In this document: positions 1 through 7,494 of the stretch, one piece after another
Position numbering within the stretch: the first letter of the stretch is position 1
How the letters are laid out: each line of letters starts with the position of its first letter
Assembly (NCBI GenBank): GCA_018241335.1
Contig: JAFEEA010000006.1
Span: forward strand, 1 to 42,806
DNA: 42,806 nt
Source: Pseudomonadota bacterium
GTDB taxonomy: Bacteria; Pseudomonadota; Alphaproteobacteria; Caulobacterales; Caulobacteraceae
Reading direction: 5' to 3'
Notes under the pieces: model-generated
Databases searched by the model: none
Told to the model about the DNA's origin: nothing
What the model saw: the letters and a program-made list of their open reading frames with translations, nothing else
Made by a program: the position numbers and the translations under genes

Positions 1-54
1 AGGGAGAAGGAGGGGCCCGCGCCGAAGGCGTGGGAGGATGAGGGGGTCAGGCCC
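1..54. repeat. Half of a palindromic intergenic repeat, cut by the window start
   Basis: Bases 1-45 are identical to the reverse complement of the last bases of the window (42760-42804), and the match continues to about base 54 with one mismatch. The arm at 15130-15170 is also nearly identical. The copy runs into the stop codon of the gene that ends at 47. The missing half would lie before base 1. This looks like a dispersed REP- or MITE-like element of the host genome. Confidence 0.85.
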
Positions 55-1111
55 CCGCCGTCTCCAGCGCCGGATAGTCCGTGTAGCCGGGGGCGCCGGG
101 CGAGTAGAAGGTCTCCAGGTTCCAGGCGTTCAGCGGGGCGCCGGCGCGCAGGCGCTCCACCAGGTCGGGGTTGGAGATGTAGAGCTTGCCGAAGCCCACG
201 GCGTCGGCCGCGCCATCGTCCAGCAGGGCCTGGGCCTTGGCCGCGTCGAGGCCCTCGTTGGCGATGTAGACGCCGCCGAACGTGGCCTTGATCTGGGGCC
301 CGATGCTGTCGGCGCCGACGTGCTCGCGGGCCATCAGGAAGGCGAGGCCGCGCTCGCGCATCGCCTTGGCGACATAGGTGAAGGTTCCCAGGAGATCGGA
401 GTCGCCCATGTCGTGGGCGTCGCCGCGCGGGGCGATGTGCAGGCCGACCCGACCCGGGCCGAACACCGAGATGGCCGCGTCGACGGCCTCCAGCATCAGG
501 CGGGCGCGGTTCTCGATCGGGCCGCCATATTCATCGGTGCGATGGTTGGAGCCGTCCTGCAGGAACTGGTCCAGCAGGTAGCCGTTGGCGCCGTGCAGCT
601 CGACGCCGTCGAAGCCGGCCCTCTTGGCGTTCTCCGCCCCCTTCCGATACGCCTCGACCACGTCCTTGATCTCGTCCAGCGACAGCGGGCGGGGTACGGG
701 GTAGGGGCGCTTGGGCCGCAGCAGGCTGACGTCGCCCTTGGCGGCGACGGCGCTGGCCGACACCGGCGGCTGGCCGCCCAGGAACGAGGGGTCCGAGATG
801 CGGCCCACGTGCCAGAGCTGCATGAAGATCAGGCCGCCGGCCTTGTGCACGGCCTCGGTGGTCAGCTTCCAGCCCTCGACCTGCTCGTCCGACCAGATGC
901 CGGGGGTGTCGGCGTACCCCACGCCCAGGGGCGTCACCGAGGTGGCCTCGCTGATGATCAGGCCGGCGGAGGCGCGCTGGGCGTAGTACTGGGCCACCAG
1001 CGGGCCCGGCACGCGTTCGACGCCGGAGCGGGCGCGGGTCAGCGGCGCCATGACGATACGGTTGCGCAGGGTGAGGTCCCCGACCTTCAGGGGATCATAG
1101 AGCGAGGGCAT
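47..1111 (-). CDS. Old Yellow Enzyme family alkene reductase (NemA/XenB-like)
   Basis: This 354-residue protein is a full-length FMN-dependent ene-reductase of the Old Yellow Enzyme family. Such cytosolic enzymes use NAD(P)H to reduce activated C=C bonds of enals, enones, maleimides or nitro compounds. The N-terminus (LYDPLKVGDLTLRNRIVMAP) is the family signature. The substrate-binding His/Asn pair and nearby Tyr fall at H173, N176 and Y178 in HGANGYLLDQF, followed by the conserved RTDEYGG at 191-197. Length is normal. The ATG at 1111 fits the family start. DUF1428 lies upstream on the same strand, 225 bp away across a hairpin repeat, so co-transcription is doubtful. The physiological substrate cannot be read from the sequence; detoxification of electrophiles is the usual role. 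Confidence 0.93.
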   Translation of the reverse strand: MPSLYDPLKVGDLTLRNRIVMAPLTRARSGVERVPGPLVAQYYAQRASAGLIISEATSVTPLGVGYADTPGIWSDEQVEGWKLTTEAVHKAGGLIFMQLWHVGRISDPSFLGGQPPVSASAVAAKGDVSLLRPKRPYPVPRPLSLDEIKDVVEAYRKGAENAKRAGFDGVELHGANGYLLDQFLQDGSNHRTDEYGGPIENRARLMLEAVDAAISVFGPGRVGLHIAPRGDAHDMGDSDLLGTFTYVAKAMRERGLAFLMAREHVGADSIGPQIKATFGGVYIANEGLDAAKAQALLDDGAADAVGFGKLYISNPDLVERLRAGAPLNAWNLETFYSPGAPGYTDYPALETAGA

Positions 1112-1258
1112 GGAGAGGTGTCCGTGGACTGGAGTGTTGTTGTTGGCGATCAGGTAGGCGCCGCCGCCGCGAACGCCAGCGCAGATTTCCTGACAGCGCT
1201 AGGAGATCGTTGCGTGGGCGTGGCGGACATCCCGAATCGCATAGTCTTCGCCGCGCTG

Positions 1259-1309
1259 CTCATCGCCCTTCTCCCGCAAGGGGAGAAGGGCGAGCATCGC
1301 TGCGATGAG
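1259..1309. repeat. Nested palindromic hairpin repeat, possible terminator
   Basis: A 12-bp perfect stem (1264-1275 with 1281-1292) with a 5-nt loop is enclosed by an outer 8-bp pair (1259-1266 with 1302-1309) that overlaps the inner stem, so the two are alternative or nested folds. The core CCTTCTCCC resembles the tip of the larger repeat at 15.1 kb. It begins 28 nt past the stop of the DUF1428 gene and could end its transcript, although no T-tract follows. Confidence 0.6.
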
Positions 1310-1336
1310 TTCACAGGGGAGCCGAAAGGCTGGCGC

Positions 1337-1693
1337 TCAGGCCCTTCCCATGGCGAACACCGGCTGGAAGCAGCCGAGGATCAGGCGGCGGGCGTCGAAG
1401 GGCGGATCGCCGGCGGTGTCCATGCGCTCGTCCTCGTGCATGCGGGCCTCGGCGGCGTAGAAGGTCTCCTTGTCGGGCCAGACCTGCCAGGTGAAGACGA
1501 TCTTCTCGCCAGGCTGGGCGGCGACGGCGCGGCGGAAATCGGTCTGCTGGCCGTCGGGCACGAAGTCCTCCCAGCTCTCGACGATCTCCAGGCAGCCGTA
1601 CTCCTTGAAGAAGCTGGCCCCGTTCTCGGCCCACCGGCGGTAGGCGTCCATCTTGTCCTCGGGTACGGGGATGACCAGTCCGGCGACGTACAT
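1337..1693 (-). CDS. DUF1428 family protein (YbaA-like)
   Basis: This 118-residue cytosolic protein matches the DUF1428 family, represented by E. coli YbaA, in length and pattern. It has an N-terminal YVAGLVIPVPEDKMDAYR strand-helix, a central SWEDFVPDG, the FRRAV and VFTWQVWPDKE segments, and a C-terminal GCFQPVF. The family adopts a dimeric alpha-beta barrel (ferredoxin-like) fold. Its biochemical role is not established, and no catalytic residue can be named from the sequence. The ATG at 1693 is the only convincing start and gives a protein collinear with YbaA. The neighbours (Old Yellow Enzyme downstream, a divergent methyltransferase upstream) give no firm clue. There is nothing truncated or unusual about it. 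Confidence 0.88.
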   Translation of the reverse strand: MYVAGLVIPVPEDKMDAYRRWAENGASFFKEYGCLEIVESWEDFVPDGQQTDFRRAVAAQPGEKIVFTWQVWPDKETFYAAEARMHEDERMDTAGDPPFDARRLILGCFQPVFAMGRA

Positions 1694-1840
1694 GGCGAAG
1701 GCTCCTTGCGCGTGGCGTCGGCCCAGAGTGCCACCCTGGCGGCGGGAGTCGAGCCGCTATCGGTCGACGGGCCGGGCTGACAAGCGCCCCGGCCGGCGCC
1801 TACAAGCACTCTGGCTTCAGCCCGAGTTCCCGAGTCCGCC

Positions 1841-2587
1841 ATGGCCAACCCGAACGTGATCGCCCAGACGGCCTTTGGCCCGATGATCGTGAACGTCAAC
1901 GACCGCTACATCACCCGCGAGATCTTCACCGACGGCCACTGGGCCATCGACGACGTACGCCTGCTGATGTCGATCATCGAGCACCAGCTGACCGCGCGCG
2001 AGCGGATGATCGTCTATGACGTCGGCGCCAACATCGGCGCCCATTGCCTGGGCATGGCCAGCCTGGGCGCGGACCGGGTCGCCATACGGGCCTTCGAGGC
2101 GCAGCGGGAGATGTTCCACATGCTGTGCGGGACCATGGCGCTGAACGGCGCGCGCAACGTTCTCTGCCACCACGCGGCGGTGAGCGACACCGACGGCGAG
2201 ACGATCGCCCTGTCGCTGCCGGACTACGAGCGGTCCAACAACTTCGGCGGCTTCGAGGTGATGGCGCCGCGACGCTCGGACAACGCCGACATGATCCGGG
2301 CCGGCGCCGACACCGTGCGAACGGTGACCATCGACGCTTTCGACGAGGCGGTGGGGCTGATCAAGCTGGACATCGAGGGCATGGAGGACCGCGCCCTGAC
2401 CGGCGCGCGCCGCACGGTGGCGAAGCATCGGCCGATCTGCTTCGTGGAGCTGACCAAGACCGACGCCGACTTCGTGCAGGCGTTCTTTCGCGACCAGGAC
2501 TATCGCGGCTATCTGCGGCGCGAGGACCTGATCGCCATCCCGGCCGAAAGCAACCTCGGTCTGGCCGGACTGGCGCAGCTGTTTTGA
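1841..2587 (+). CDS. FkbM family SAM-dependent methyltransferase
   Basis: This 248-residue protein is a class I methyltransferase of the FkbM family, which O-methylates sugars, glycans or polyketides using S-adenosylmethionine. The SAM-binding motif I is VYDVGANIGAH (58-68), an acidic residue follows in AFEAQ (84-88), and the FkbM-typical LIKLDIEGMED lies near 173-183. The C-terminal third is the usual FkbM region and the length is normal. No signal peptide is seen, so it should act in the cytosol, probably on an activated sugar or lipid-linked glycan. The GNAT gene starts 2 nt after its stop, so the two are probably co-transcribed. The substrate is unknown. Surface-glycan genes elsewhere in the window make a glycan substrate plausible, which is inference. 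Confidence 0.88.
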   Translation: MANPNVIAQTAFGPMIVNVNDRYITREIFTDGHWAIDDVRLLMSIIEHQLTARERMIVYDVGANIGAHCLGMASLGADRVAIRAFEAQREMFHMLCGTMALNGARNVLCHHAAVSDTDGETIALSLPDYERSNNFGGFEVMAPRRSDNADMIRAGADTVRTVTIDAFDEAVGLIKLDIEGMEDRALTGARRTVAKHRPICFVELTKTDADFVQAFFRDQDYRGYLRREDLIAIPAESNLGLAGLAQLF

Positions 2588-2589
2588 CG

Positions 2590-3060
2590 ATGGGGCCCCA
2601 CGTGTTCGAGATCCGCGAGGACGACCTGTCGGGCGAGGCGACGCGGGCGCTGCTCGCGCTGCACCTGGCGGGAATGCATGAGAACACCCCGGCCGAGCAC
2701 GTGTTCGCCCTGGACCTGTCGGGGCTGACGGCGCCGGGCGTCACCCTGTGGTCGGTGTGGGACGACGTGTCGTTGGCCGGCATCGGCGCGCTGAAAGCCC
2801 TGGGCGACGGGACCGGCGAGGTGAAGTCGATGCGCACCGACCCGGCGCATCTGATGAAGGGCGTCGCCGGGGCCCTGCTGGATCATCTGATCGCCGAAGC
2901 GCGGCGGCGCGGGTATCGCCGGCTCAGCCTGGAGACCGGCCGCGGTCCGGCCTTCGAGGCGGCCCTGGCGCTCTATCGGCGGCGAGGCTTCGCGGAGGGC
3001 GGGCCGTTCGCGGACTACGAGCCCAGCGACTTCAACCGCTTCCTGCACCTGGAGCTGTGA
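2590..3060 (+). CDS. GNAT family N-acetyltransferase (YsnE-like)
   Basis: This 156-residue protein has the GNAT fold pattern. A central strand (EVKSMRT) is followed by the acetyl-CoA loop and helix (HLMKGVAGALLDHLI). Next come LSLETG and the closing ALYRRRGFAEGGPFADY typical of the YsnE-like subgroup. It should transfer an acetyl group from acetyl-CoA to a small-molecule amine; the acceptor is unknown. The ATG at 2590 lies 2 nt after the FkbM stop, implying translational coupling. The reading frame stays open far upstream, but that part overlaps the FkbM gene and is only high-GC read-through. Some databases label close relatives as indole-acetic-acid acetyltransferases, which this sequence does not support by itself. 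Confidence 0.82.
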   Translation: MGPHVFEIREDDLSGEATRALLALHLAGMHENTPAEHVFALDLSGLTAPGVTLWSVWDDVSLAGIGALKALGDGTGEVKSMRTDPAHLMKGVAGALLDHLIAEARRRGYRRLSLETGRGPAFEAALALYRRRGFAEGGPFADYEPSDFNRFLHLEL

Positions 3061-3090
3061 GGGGTCGGTTCGGTCTTCGGGAAGAAGCAA

Positions 3091-3269
3091 GAGAACCACG
3101 AACCCACACGAACCACACGAACGCCGTCACTTCAGACGAGGCCGCGCGAGCGGCCAGTGATTATGGGGCCGGCCCCGGCTCGCGCTTTGCTCGGCCGGGG
3201 TGACAAGGCGGCGGGGCGACCAAAAATCTGTTCGTGTCGTTCGTGTGGTTCGTGGTCCATTTCTTCTCT
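3091..3269. repeat. Intergenic element with inverted terminal arms (ACCACGAAC/GTTCGTGGT)
   Basis: The left arm (about 3091-3125) contains direct iterations of CCACACGAA. The right arm (3231-3269) reads TTCGTGT, TTCGTGTGG and TTCGTGGT, and is the imperfect reverse complement of the left arm. Between them lies a further hairpin, CCCCGGC at 3173-3179 pairing with GCCGGGG at 3194-3200. No open frame is supported inside. The element fills nearly the whole gap between the converging GNAT and crotonase genes, as expected of a short non-autonomous (MITE/REP-like) repeat that could also end both transcripts. Confidence 0.7.
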
Positions 3270-3305
3270 TGGGCCGCTGATCCAGCCCGCCGGCCTACGC
3301 CGTCT

Positions 3306-4085
3306 TCAGGCCCCTACGAACTTGCCCGGCCGGCGCTCGTTCACGGAGCGGACGCCTTCGGCGAAGTCGGCGGTTTCGCGCAGCCAGGTCTGCTCGATCA
3401 GCTCATGGTCGGTCTGGGCCTTCACGGCGGCGGCGAGGTCGGCGCGGAAGGTCTTGCGGGTCGCCTGCACCGCAAGCGGCGCGTTCTCGGCGATCTCGTT
3501 CGCCAGGCGCAGGGCGGCGGCGCGCAGGTCTTCCAGCGGCGCGATCTCATCGACCAGGCCCCAGGCCAGGGCCTCGTCGGCCTTGATGCGGCGGCCGGTC
3601 AGGCACATCAGCAGCGCCTTCTGCTCGCCGACCACGCGGGGCAGGGTGTGGGTGATGCCAAAGCCCGGGTGGAAGCCCAGCTTGACGAAGTTGGAGACGA
3701 ACCGCGCTTCCGGCGCGGCGACGCGGAAGTCGCCCACCAGCGCCAGGCCCAGGCCCGCGCCGACGGCGGCGCCCTGGACGGCCATGACGATCGGCTTCTT
3801 GATCGAAAAGAGGCGCACGGCCTCGTGGTAGAGGGGATTGATCCCCTGCATGCCCGAACCGCCGATGCCGGTCGGCGAAGCCAGGTCCGCGCCTGCGCAG
3901 AACGCCTTGCCGGCCGAGCAGACGACGGTGGCGCGCAGGCCCTTGTCGTCGTCGGCCTCTTCCAGGGCGTCGGCCAGCGAGCGCATCAGCTCGACACTGA
4001 CGAAGTTGTTGGGCGGCCGGTCGATCTCGAGGATCGCCACGTGGCCTTCGATCTTGGCGGAAACTTCGCCGTATTGAGCTTTCAT
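3306..4085 (-). CDS. Enoyl-CoA hydratase/isomerase (crotonase) family protein, atypical active site
   Basis: This 259-residue protein is a full-length crotonase. The oxyanion-hole segments are AFCAGADL (61-68) and GAAVGAGLGLALVGD (105-119), followed by LGFHPGFG (136-143). The two glutamates that catalyse hydration in rat enoyl-CoA hydratase (E144, E164) align by eye with G113 and F133 here. A classical hydratase mechanism is therefore doubtful, and another crotonase reaction (isomerase, hydrolase or lyase type) is possible. The start at 4085 is fixed by a 4-nt ATGA overlap with the stop of the upstream acyl-CoA dehydrogenase gene; a longer version from 4121 would intrude into that gene. The coupling implies that both act on the same acyl-CoA chain. 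Confidence 0.87.
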   Translation of the reverse strand: MKAQYGEVSAKIEGHVAILEIDRPPNNFVSVELMRSLADALEEADDDKGLRATVVCSAGKAFCAGADLASPTGIGGSGMQGINPLYHEAVRLFSIKKPIVMAVQGAAVGAGLGLALVGDFRVAAPEARFVSNFVKLGFHPGFGITHTLPRVVGEQKALLMCLTGRRIKADEALAWGLVDEIAPLEDLRAAALRLANEIAENAPLAVQATRKTFRADLAAAVKAQTDHELIEQTWLRETADFAEGVRSVNERRPGKFVGA

Positions 4086-5248
4086 CGTCTTGTTCCCAGC
4101 AGGTTGCGGGCCACCACCCATTTGTGGACTTCGGTGGGGCCGTCGTAGATGCGCATGGTGCGGATCTTGGAGGCCATGAGCTGCAGCGGCAGTTCCTTGG
4201 TCATGCCCATGGCGCCAAAGGTCTGCATGGCGCGGTCGACAACCTCCCAGGCCATCTCGGTGGCGTAGGACTTGATCATCGAGATCTCGAGGCGGACGTC
4301 GCGGCCCTGGTCCAGCTTCCAGGCGCAGTCATAGGTCATCAGGCGCGCGGCGTGGATGCGGGTGGCGGCGTCGGCGACCCACCACTGGATCGCCTGGCGC
4401 TCCGAGAGCGGCAGGCCGAAGGTGACGCGCTGGGGGGCGTATTCGCAGATCATCTCCAGCGCCCGCTGGGCCATGCCGATCGACCAGGCGGCCATCTGCA
4501 CGCGCCGGGTGCCGAGGCGCAGCTGCATCGGCGCGAAGCCGTTGCCCTCGGTGCCCAGAAGCTTCCAGCCCTCGACCCGGCAGTCCTCCAGGGCGACCTC
4601 ATAGGTGGCCGCGCCGCCGATCATGGGGATGCGGCGCAGGACATTGAAGCCGGGCGTGCCCTTGTCGACCAGGAAGGCGGAGATGCCGCCGCGCGAGCGC
4701 TTTTCCTTGTCGGTGACGGCCATCAGGATGGTGAAGTCGGCCTCGGCGGCGCGGCTGATCCAGATCTTGCGTCCGTTGATGATCCAGTCGTCGCCGTCCC
4801 GTTCGGCGCGGGTGATCATGCCGGCCGGGTCGCCGCCCGCTCCCGGCTCCGAAATGCCGATGGCCGAGATGGTCTCGCCGCGGACGTAGGGTTCCAGATA
4901 GGCGACGCGCTGGCGGTCGTTCACCGTCGCCATCAGCATGCGCAGGTTCGGGCTGTCCGGCGGCAGGGTGTAGGGGGTGATGGTGCGGCCGAGCTCTTCC
5001 TCGACGCCGACCATGGCCACGGCCGGCAGGTCCGAGCCGCCGATGTCCTCCGGCGCGTCCAGGCCCCAGAGGCCGAGGGATTTGGAGATTTCGTCCAGGC
5101 GGGCGTTCTCGGCGGCGCCGAGCGTCAGGCCCTTGCCCTCGGCCTCGCGGGCCAGGACCCCGGCCTCCAGCGGCATCAGCTCGTCCTTCACGAACCGCGC
5201 CACCAGGTCCTTGAGCATGCGGTGCTCGTCGCTGAGCTGGAAATCCAT
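4082..5248 (-). CDS. Acyl-CoA dehydrogenase (FadE/ACAD10-11-like)
   Basis: This 388-residue flavoprotein oxidises an acyl-CoA to the 2,3-enoyl-CoA and passes electrons to ETF. The all-helical N-terminal domain starts MDFQLSDEHRML. The middle beta domain has AIGISEPGAGGDPAG near 148-162 and the IINGRKIWIS strand. The C-terminal helical domain has QTFGAMGM and ends in the active-site segment IYDGPTEVHKW. The catalytic base position is D369 (YDG) rather than the Glu of YEGT in medium-chain enzymes. Asp there is usual in ACAD10/11-like relatives, so activity is expected. The crotonase gene overlaps its stop by 4 nt. The divergent IclR gene starts 159 bp away and is a plausible regulator. The substrate may be a branched or bulky acyl-CoA. 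Confidence 0.92.
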   Translation of the reverse strand: MDFQLSDEHRMLKDLVARFVKDELMPLEAGVLAREAEGKGLTLGAAENARLDEISKSLGLWGLDAPEDIGGSDLPAVAMVGVEEELGRTITPYTLPPDSPNLRMLMATVNDRQRVAYLEPYVRGETISAIGISEPGAGGDPAGMITRAERDGDDWIINGRKIWISRAAEADFTILMAVTDKEKRSRGGISAFLVDKGTPGFNVLRRIPMIGGAATYEVALEDCRVEGWKLLGTEGNGFAPMQLRLGTRRVQMAAWSIGMAQRALEMICEYAPQRVTFGLPLSERQAIQWWVADAATRIHAARLMTYDCAWKLDQGRDVRLEISMIKSYATEMAWEVVDRAMQTFGAMGMTKELPLQLMASKIRTMRIYDGPTEVHKWVVARNLLGTRR

Positions 5249-5355
5249 GGCGTTTGTCTCCCGGCCGTCTGTCTAGCACCGCCGTCCGCGAGGTCAGCAA
5301 GGCCGTTGTGCGGGGCGGTGCGAGGGGATACTAGGCGAGGAGGTTTCGTTCTGCC

Positions 5356-5384
5356 CATATGTGGCTGATCGATACACATATGTG
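5356..5384. promoter_or_regulatory. Paired CATATGTG boxes, candidate IclR operator
   Basis: The octamer CATATGTG occurs at 5356-5363 and 5377-5384, exactly 21 bp apart (two helical turns). The second copy sits in a perfect 10-bp palindrome, CACATATGTG (5375-5384). The pair lies 24-52 bp upstream of the IclR start, in the divergent gap shared with the acyl-CoA dehydrogenase gene. IclR proteins bind short palindromes as dimers of dimers, usually in such a gap, so this is the best operator candidate. Binding is inferred. Confidence 0.55.
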
Positions 5385-5407
5385 AAATCTGGAGACGCGA
5401 AGGCGGC

Positions 5408-6163
5408 ATGGCCGAGGATGCGGTCAAGTCGGCCCGGCGGGTGTTCGAGATCCTCGAATACTTCGACCGCGAGCGCCGGCCCCTGGCCCTGAAGGAGGTG
5501 CTGGACGGCCTGGGCTATCCGGCCTCCAGCGGCTCGGCCCTGATGAAGTCGATCGTCGCCCTGGGGTATCTCGACTACGACCGTGAGCGACGGACCTATT
5601 TCCCGACCATGCGGATCGCGGCCCTGGGGGCCTGGGTGCACGACGCCCTGTTCGGCGACGGCGTGCTGTCGGGGCTGATGGACCATCTGCGCACGGTGAG
5701 CGGCGAGACGGTGATCCTGGCGGCGCAGAGCGACCTGCACGCCCAGTACGTCCACCTGGTGCATTCCTCCGAGCCCCTGCAGGTGACGGTGCCGCCCGGG
5801 GCGCGGCGGCCGCTGGCGGCGTCGGGCCTGGGCTGGGCGCTGCTCAGCCTCAAGGGCGAGGCGGACATCGAGAAGCTGCGCCGGCGGATCAACGCCGAGG
5901 CGCCGGCCGAGGGCCGGCTGAGCCGCGAGGCCCTGGCGGAGCGCCTGGCCGAGGTCCGTGCGCGCGGCTACGCCTTCTCCAAGCACACGGTGTCGGAGGG
6001 GGTGGGCGTGATCGGCGCAGGCCTGCCGCGCGGGCGCTTCGGGCGCGACTACGCCATCGGCGTCGCCGGGCCGGTGGCCCGGCTGGAGCGCAAGGAGGCG
6101 CTGATCGTGGCCGAGCTGAAGGCGGGGCTGGCCCGGCTGCAATCGGGCGGGGCGGCCGGATGA
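5408..6163 (+). CDS. IclR family transcriptional regulator
   Basis: This 251-residue protein has the IclR layout. An N-terminal winged helix-turn-helix (about residues 5-65, SARRVFEILEYFD through GYLDYDRERRTYFPT) is followed by a C-terminal effector-binding domain (about 80-245, including TVSGETVILAAQ and a closing GVAGPVARL). IclR proteins usually control catabolic operons for aromatic or acyl compounds and bind pathway intermediates. It is divergent from the acyl-CoA dehydrogenase/crotonase pair and 82 bp upstream of a CoA-transferase gene, so either or both may be its targets. Repeated CATATGTG boxes lie just upstream. The ATG at 5408 gives the normal family length. The effector is unknown; a CoA ester or free acid is the natural guess. 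Confidence 0.9.
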   Translation: MAEDAVKSARRVFEILEYFDRERRPLALKEVLDGLGYPASSGSALMKSIVALGYLDYDRERRTYFPTMRIAALGAWVHDALFGDGVLSGLMDHLRTVSGETVILAAQSDLHAQYVHLVHSSEPLQVTVPPGARRPLAASGLGWALLSLKGEADIEKLRRRINAEAPAEGRLSREALAERLAEVRARGYAFSKHTVSEGVGVIGAGLPRGRFGRDYAIGVAGPVARLERKEALIVAELKAGLARLQSGGAAG

Positions 6164-6245
6164 CCGGTGCGCGGGGCCTTCAGGACGTTCATAGTGGCGC
6201 CAGGCGCTTTCGCGCGCGCGCCGAAAGACAAGGGTAGGAAACACC

Positions 6246-7475
6246 ATGCCGGCCAATTCGCGCCCCCTCGCCACCGAGGTCACCGGACCCCTGAAGGGCG
6301 TCCGCATCCTGGACATGACCAGCGTGGTGTTCGGCGCCTACGCCACCCAGATGCTGGGCGACCTGGGGGCCGACGTGATCAAGGTGGAGTTCCCGGGCGG
6401 GCGGCGCGGCGGCGGCGGCGACATCATGCGCTGGGCTGGCCACGTGCCCGAGGGCGCGCCGGACGACCTGGGCCCGATCTTCATCACCATCAACCGCAAC
6501 AAGCGCTCGATGCTGCTGGACCTGCGCGAGGAGAAGGCGGCCAAGGCCCTGCGCAAGCTGATCCGCACCAGCGACGTGTTCGCCGCCTCGGTGCGCTACG
6601 AGGGCCTCAAGCGGCTGGGCCTGGACTACGAGGCGGTCAAGGCCATCAAGCCGGACATCGTCTACGCCCACGGCGCCGGCTATGGCGCGGCGGGCCCCTA
6701 TGCGGGCGAGCCGGCCTACGACGACCTGATCCAGTCGGCCTCGGGCCTGGCCGACATCCTGCCGCGCGTGGACGACGACCCGACCCCGCGCCTGCTGCCC
6801 AGCCTGATCGCCGACAAGGTCAGCGGCCACTTCATGGCCCAGGCGATCCTGGCGGCCCTTTTCCATCGCCAGCGCACCGGCGAGGGGCAGTTCGTCGAGG
6901 TGCCGATGTTCGAGTGCATCACCAGCTTCAACCTGGCGGAGCACTTCTACGGCCACGTGTTCGATCCGCCGACCGGGCAGTGGGCCTATCCGCGCGTGGC
7001 CAATCCGGAGCGCAAGCCGTTCCCGACCAAGGACGGCTACATCGGCCTTCTTCCGTACACGGACCAGCAGTGGGACCAGTTCTTCGAGGTGGCCGGCTGG
7101 GGCGAGACCTTCGCCAAGGACCCGCGCTTTTCCGACTACAAGATCCGTGGCCGGCACATCCGCGAGCTCTACGGCCTGGTCGACCAGGTGACCCGCACCA
7201 AGACCACGGACGAGTGGCTGGCGGTGCTGAAGCCGCTGTCGATCCCGGTGGTGCGGATGAACCGGCTGGACGAACTGATGAGCGACCCGCACCTGGTGGC
7301 GACCGAGCTGTTCCAGCGCTTCGTCCATCCGGAGCTGGGGCCGTACTACAACCTGAGGCCGCCGGTGAACTACGCGGCCACCCCGGCCAACATCCGCCGC
7401 CATCCGCCGCGCCTGGGCGAGCACACCGACGAGGTGCTGGCCGAGCTGGACGCGCTGCGCGACGGCGTCGAATAG
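6246..7475 (+). CDS. CaiB/BaiF (class III) CoA transferase
   Basis: This 409-residue protein is a full-length class III CoA transferase. The N-terminus has the hallmark GVRILDMTSVVFGAYATQML and LGADVIKVE, then NRNKRSMLLDL. The segment PAYDDLIQSASG places the conserved nucleophilic aspartate at about D159. Family enzymes move CoA between a donor CoA ester and an acceptor carboxylic acid through Asp-bound anhydride and thioester intermediates; others are racemases. A GGTAGGAAA ribosome site precedes the ATG at 6246. The VOC-protein gene follows 19 nt after the stop, suggesting one transcript, perhaps with IclR upstream. In this setting it probably activates the organic acid degraded by the nearby beta-oxidation genes, but donor and acceptor cannot be told. 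Confidence 0.92.
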   Translation: MPANSRPLATEVTGPLKGVRILDMTSVVFGAYATQMLGDLGADVIKVEFPGGRRGGGGDIMRWAGHVPEGAPDDLGPIFITINRNKRSMLLDLREEKAAKALRKLIRTSDVFAASVRYEGLKRLGLDYEAVKAIKPDIVYAHGAGYGAAGPYAGEPAYDDLIQSASGLADILPRVDDDPTPRLLPSLIADKVSGHFMAQAILAALFHRQRTGEGQFVEVPMFECITSFNLAEHFYGHVFDPPTGQWAYPRVANPERKPFPTKDGYIGLLPYTDQQWDQFFEVAGWGETFAKDPRFSDYKIRGRHIRELYGLVDQVTRTKTTDEWLAVLKPLSIPVVRMNRLDELMSDPHLVATELFQRFVHPELGPYYNLRPPVNYAATPANIRRHPPRLGEHTDEVLAELDALRDGVE

Positions 7476-7494
7476 CAAGGAAGGAAGCTCCCCC

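Noticed and set aside
38..1780. 580-codon open frame opposite the Old Yellow Enzyme and DUF1428 genes
   Set aside because: No family motif, it spans two genes and their gap, and it is typical of GC-rich antisense frames.
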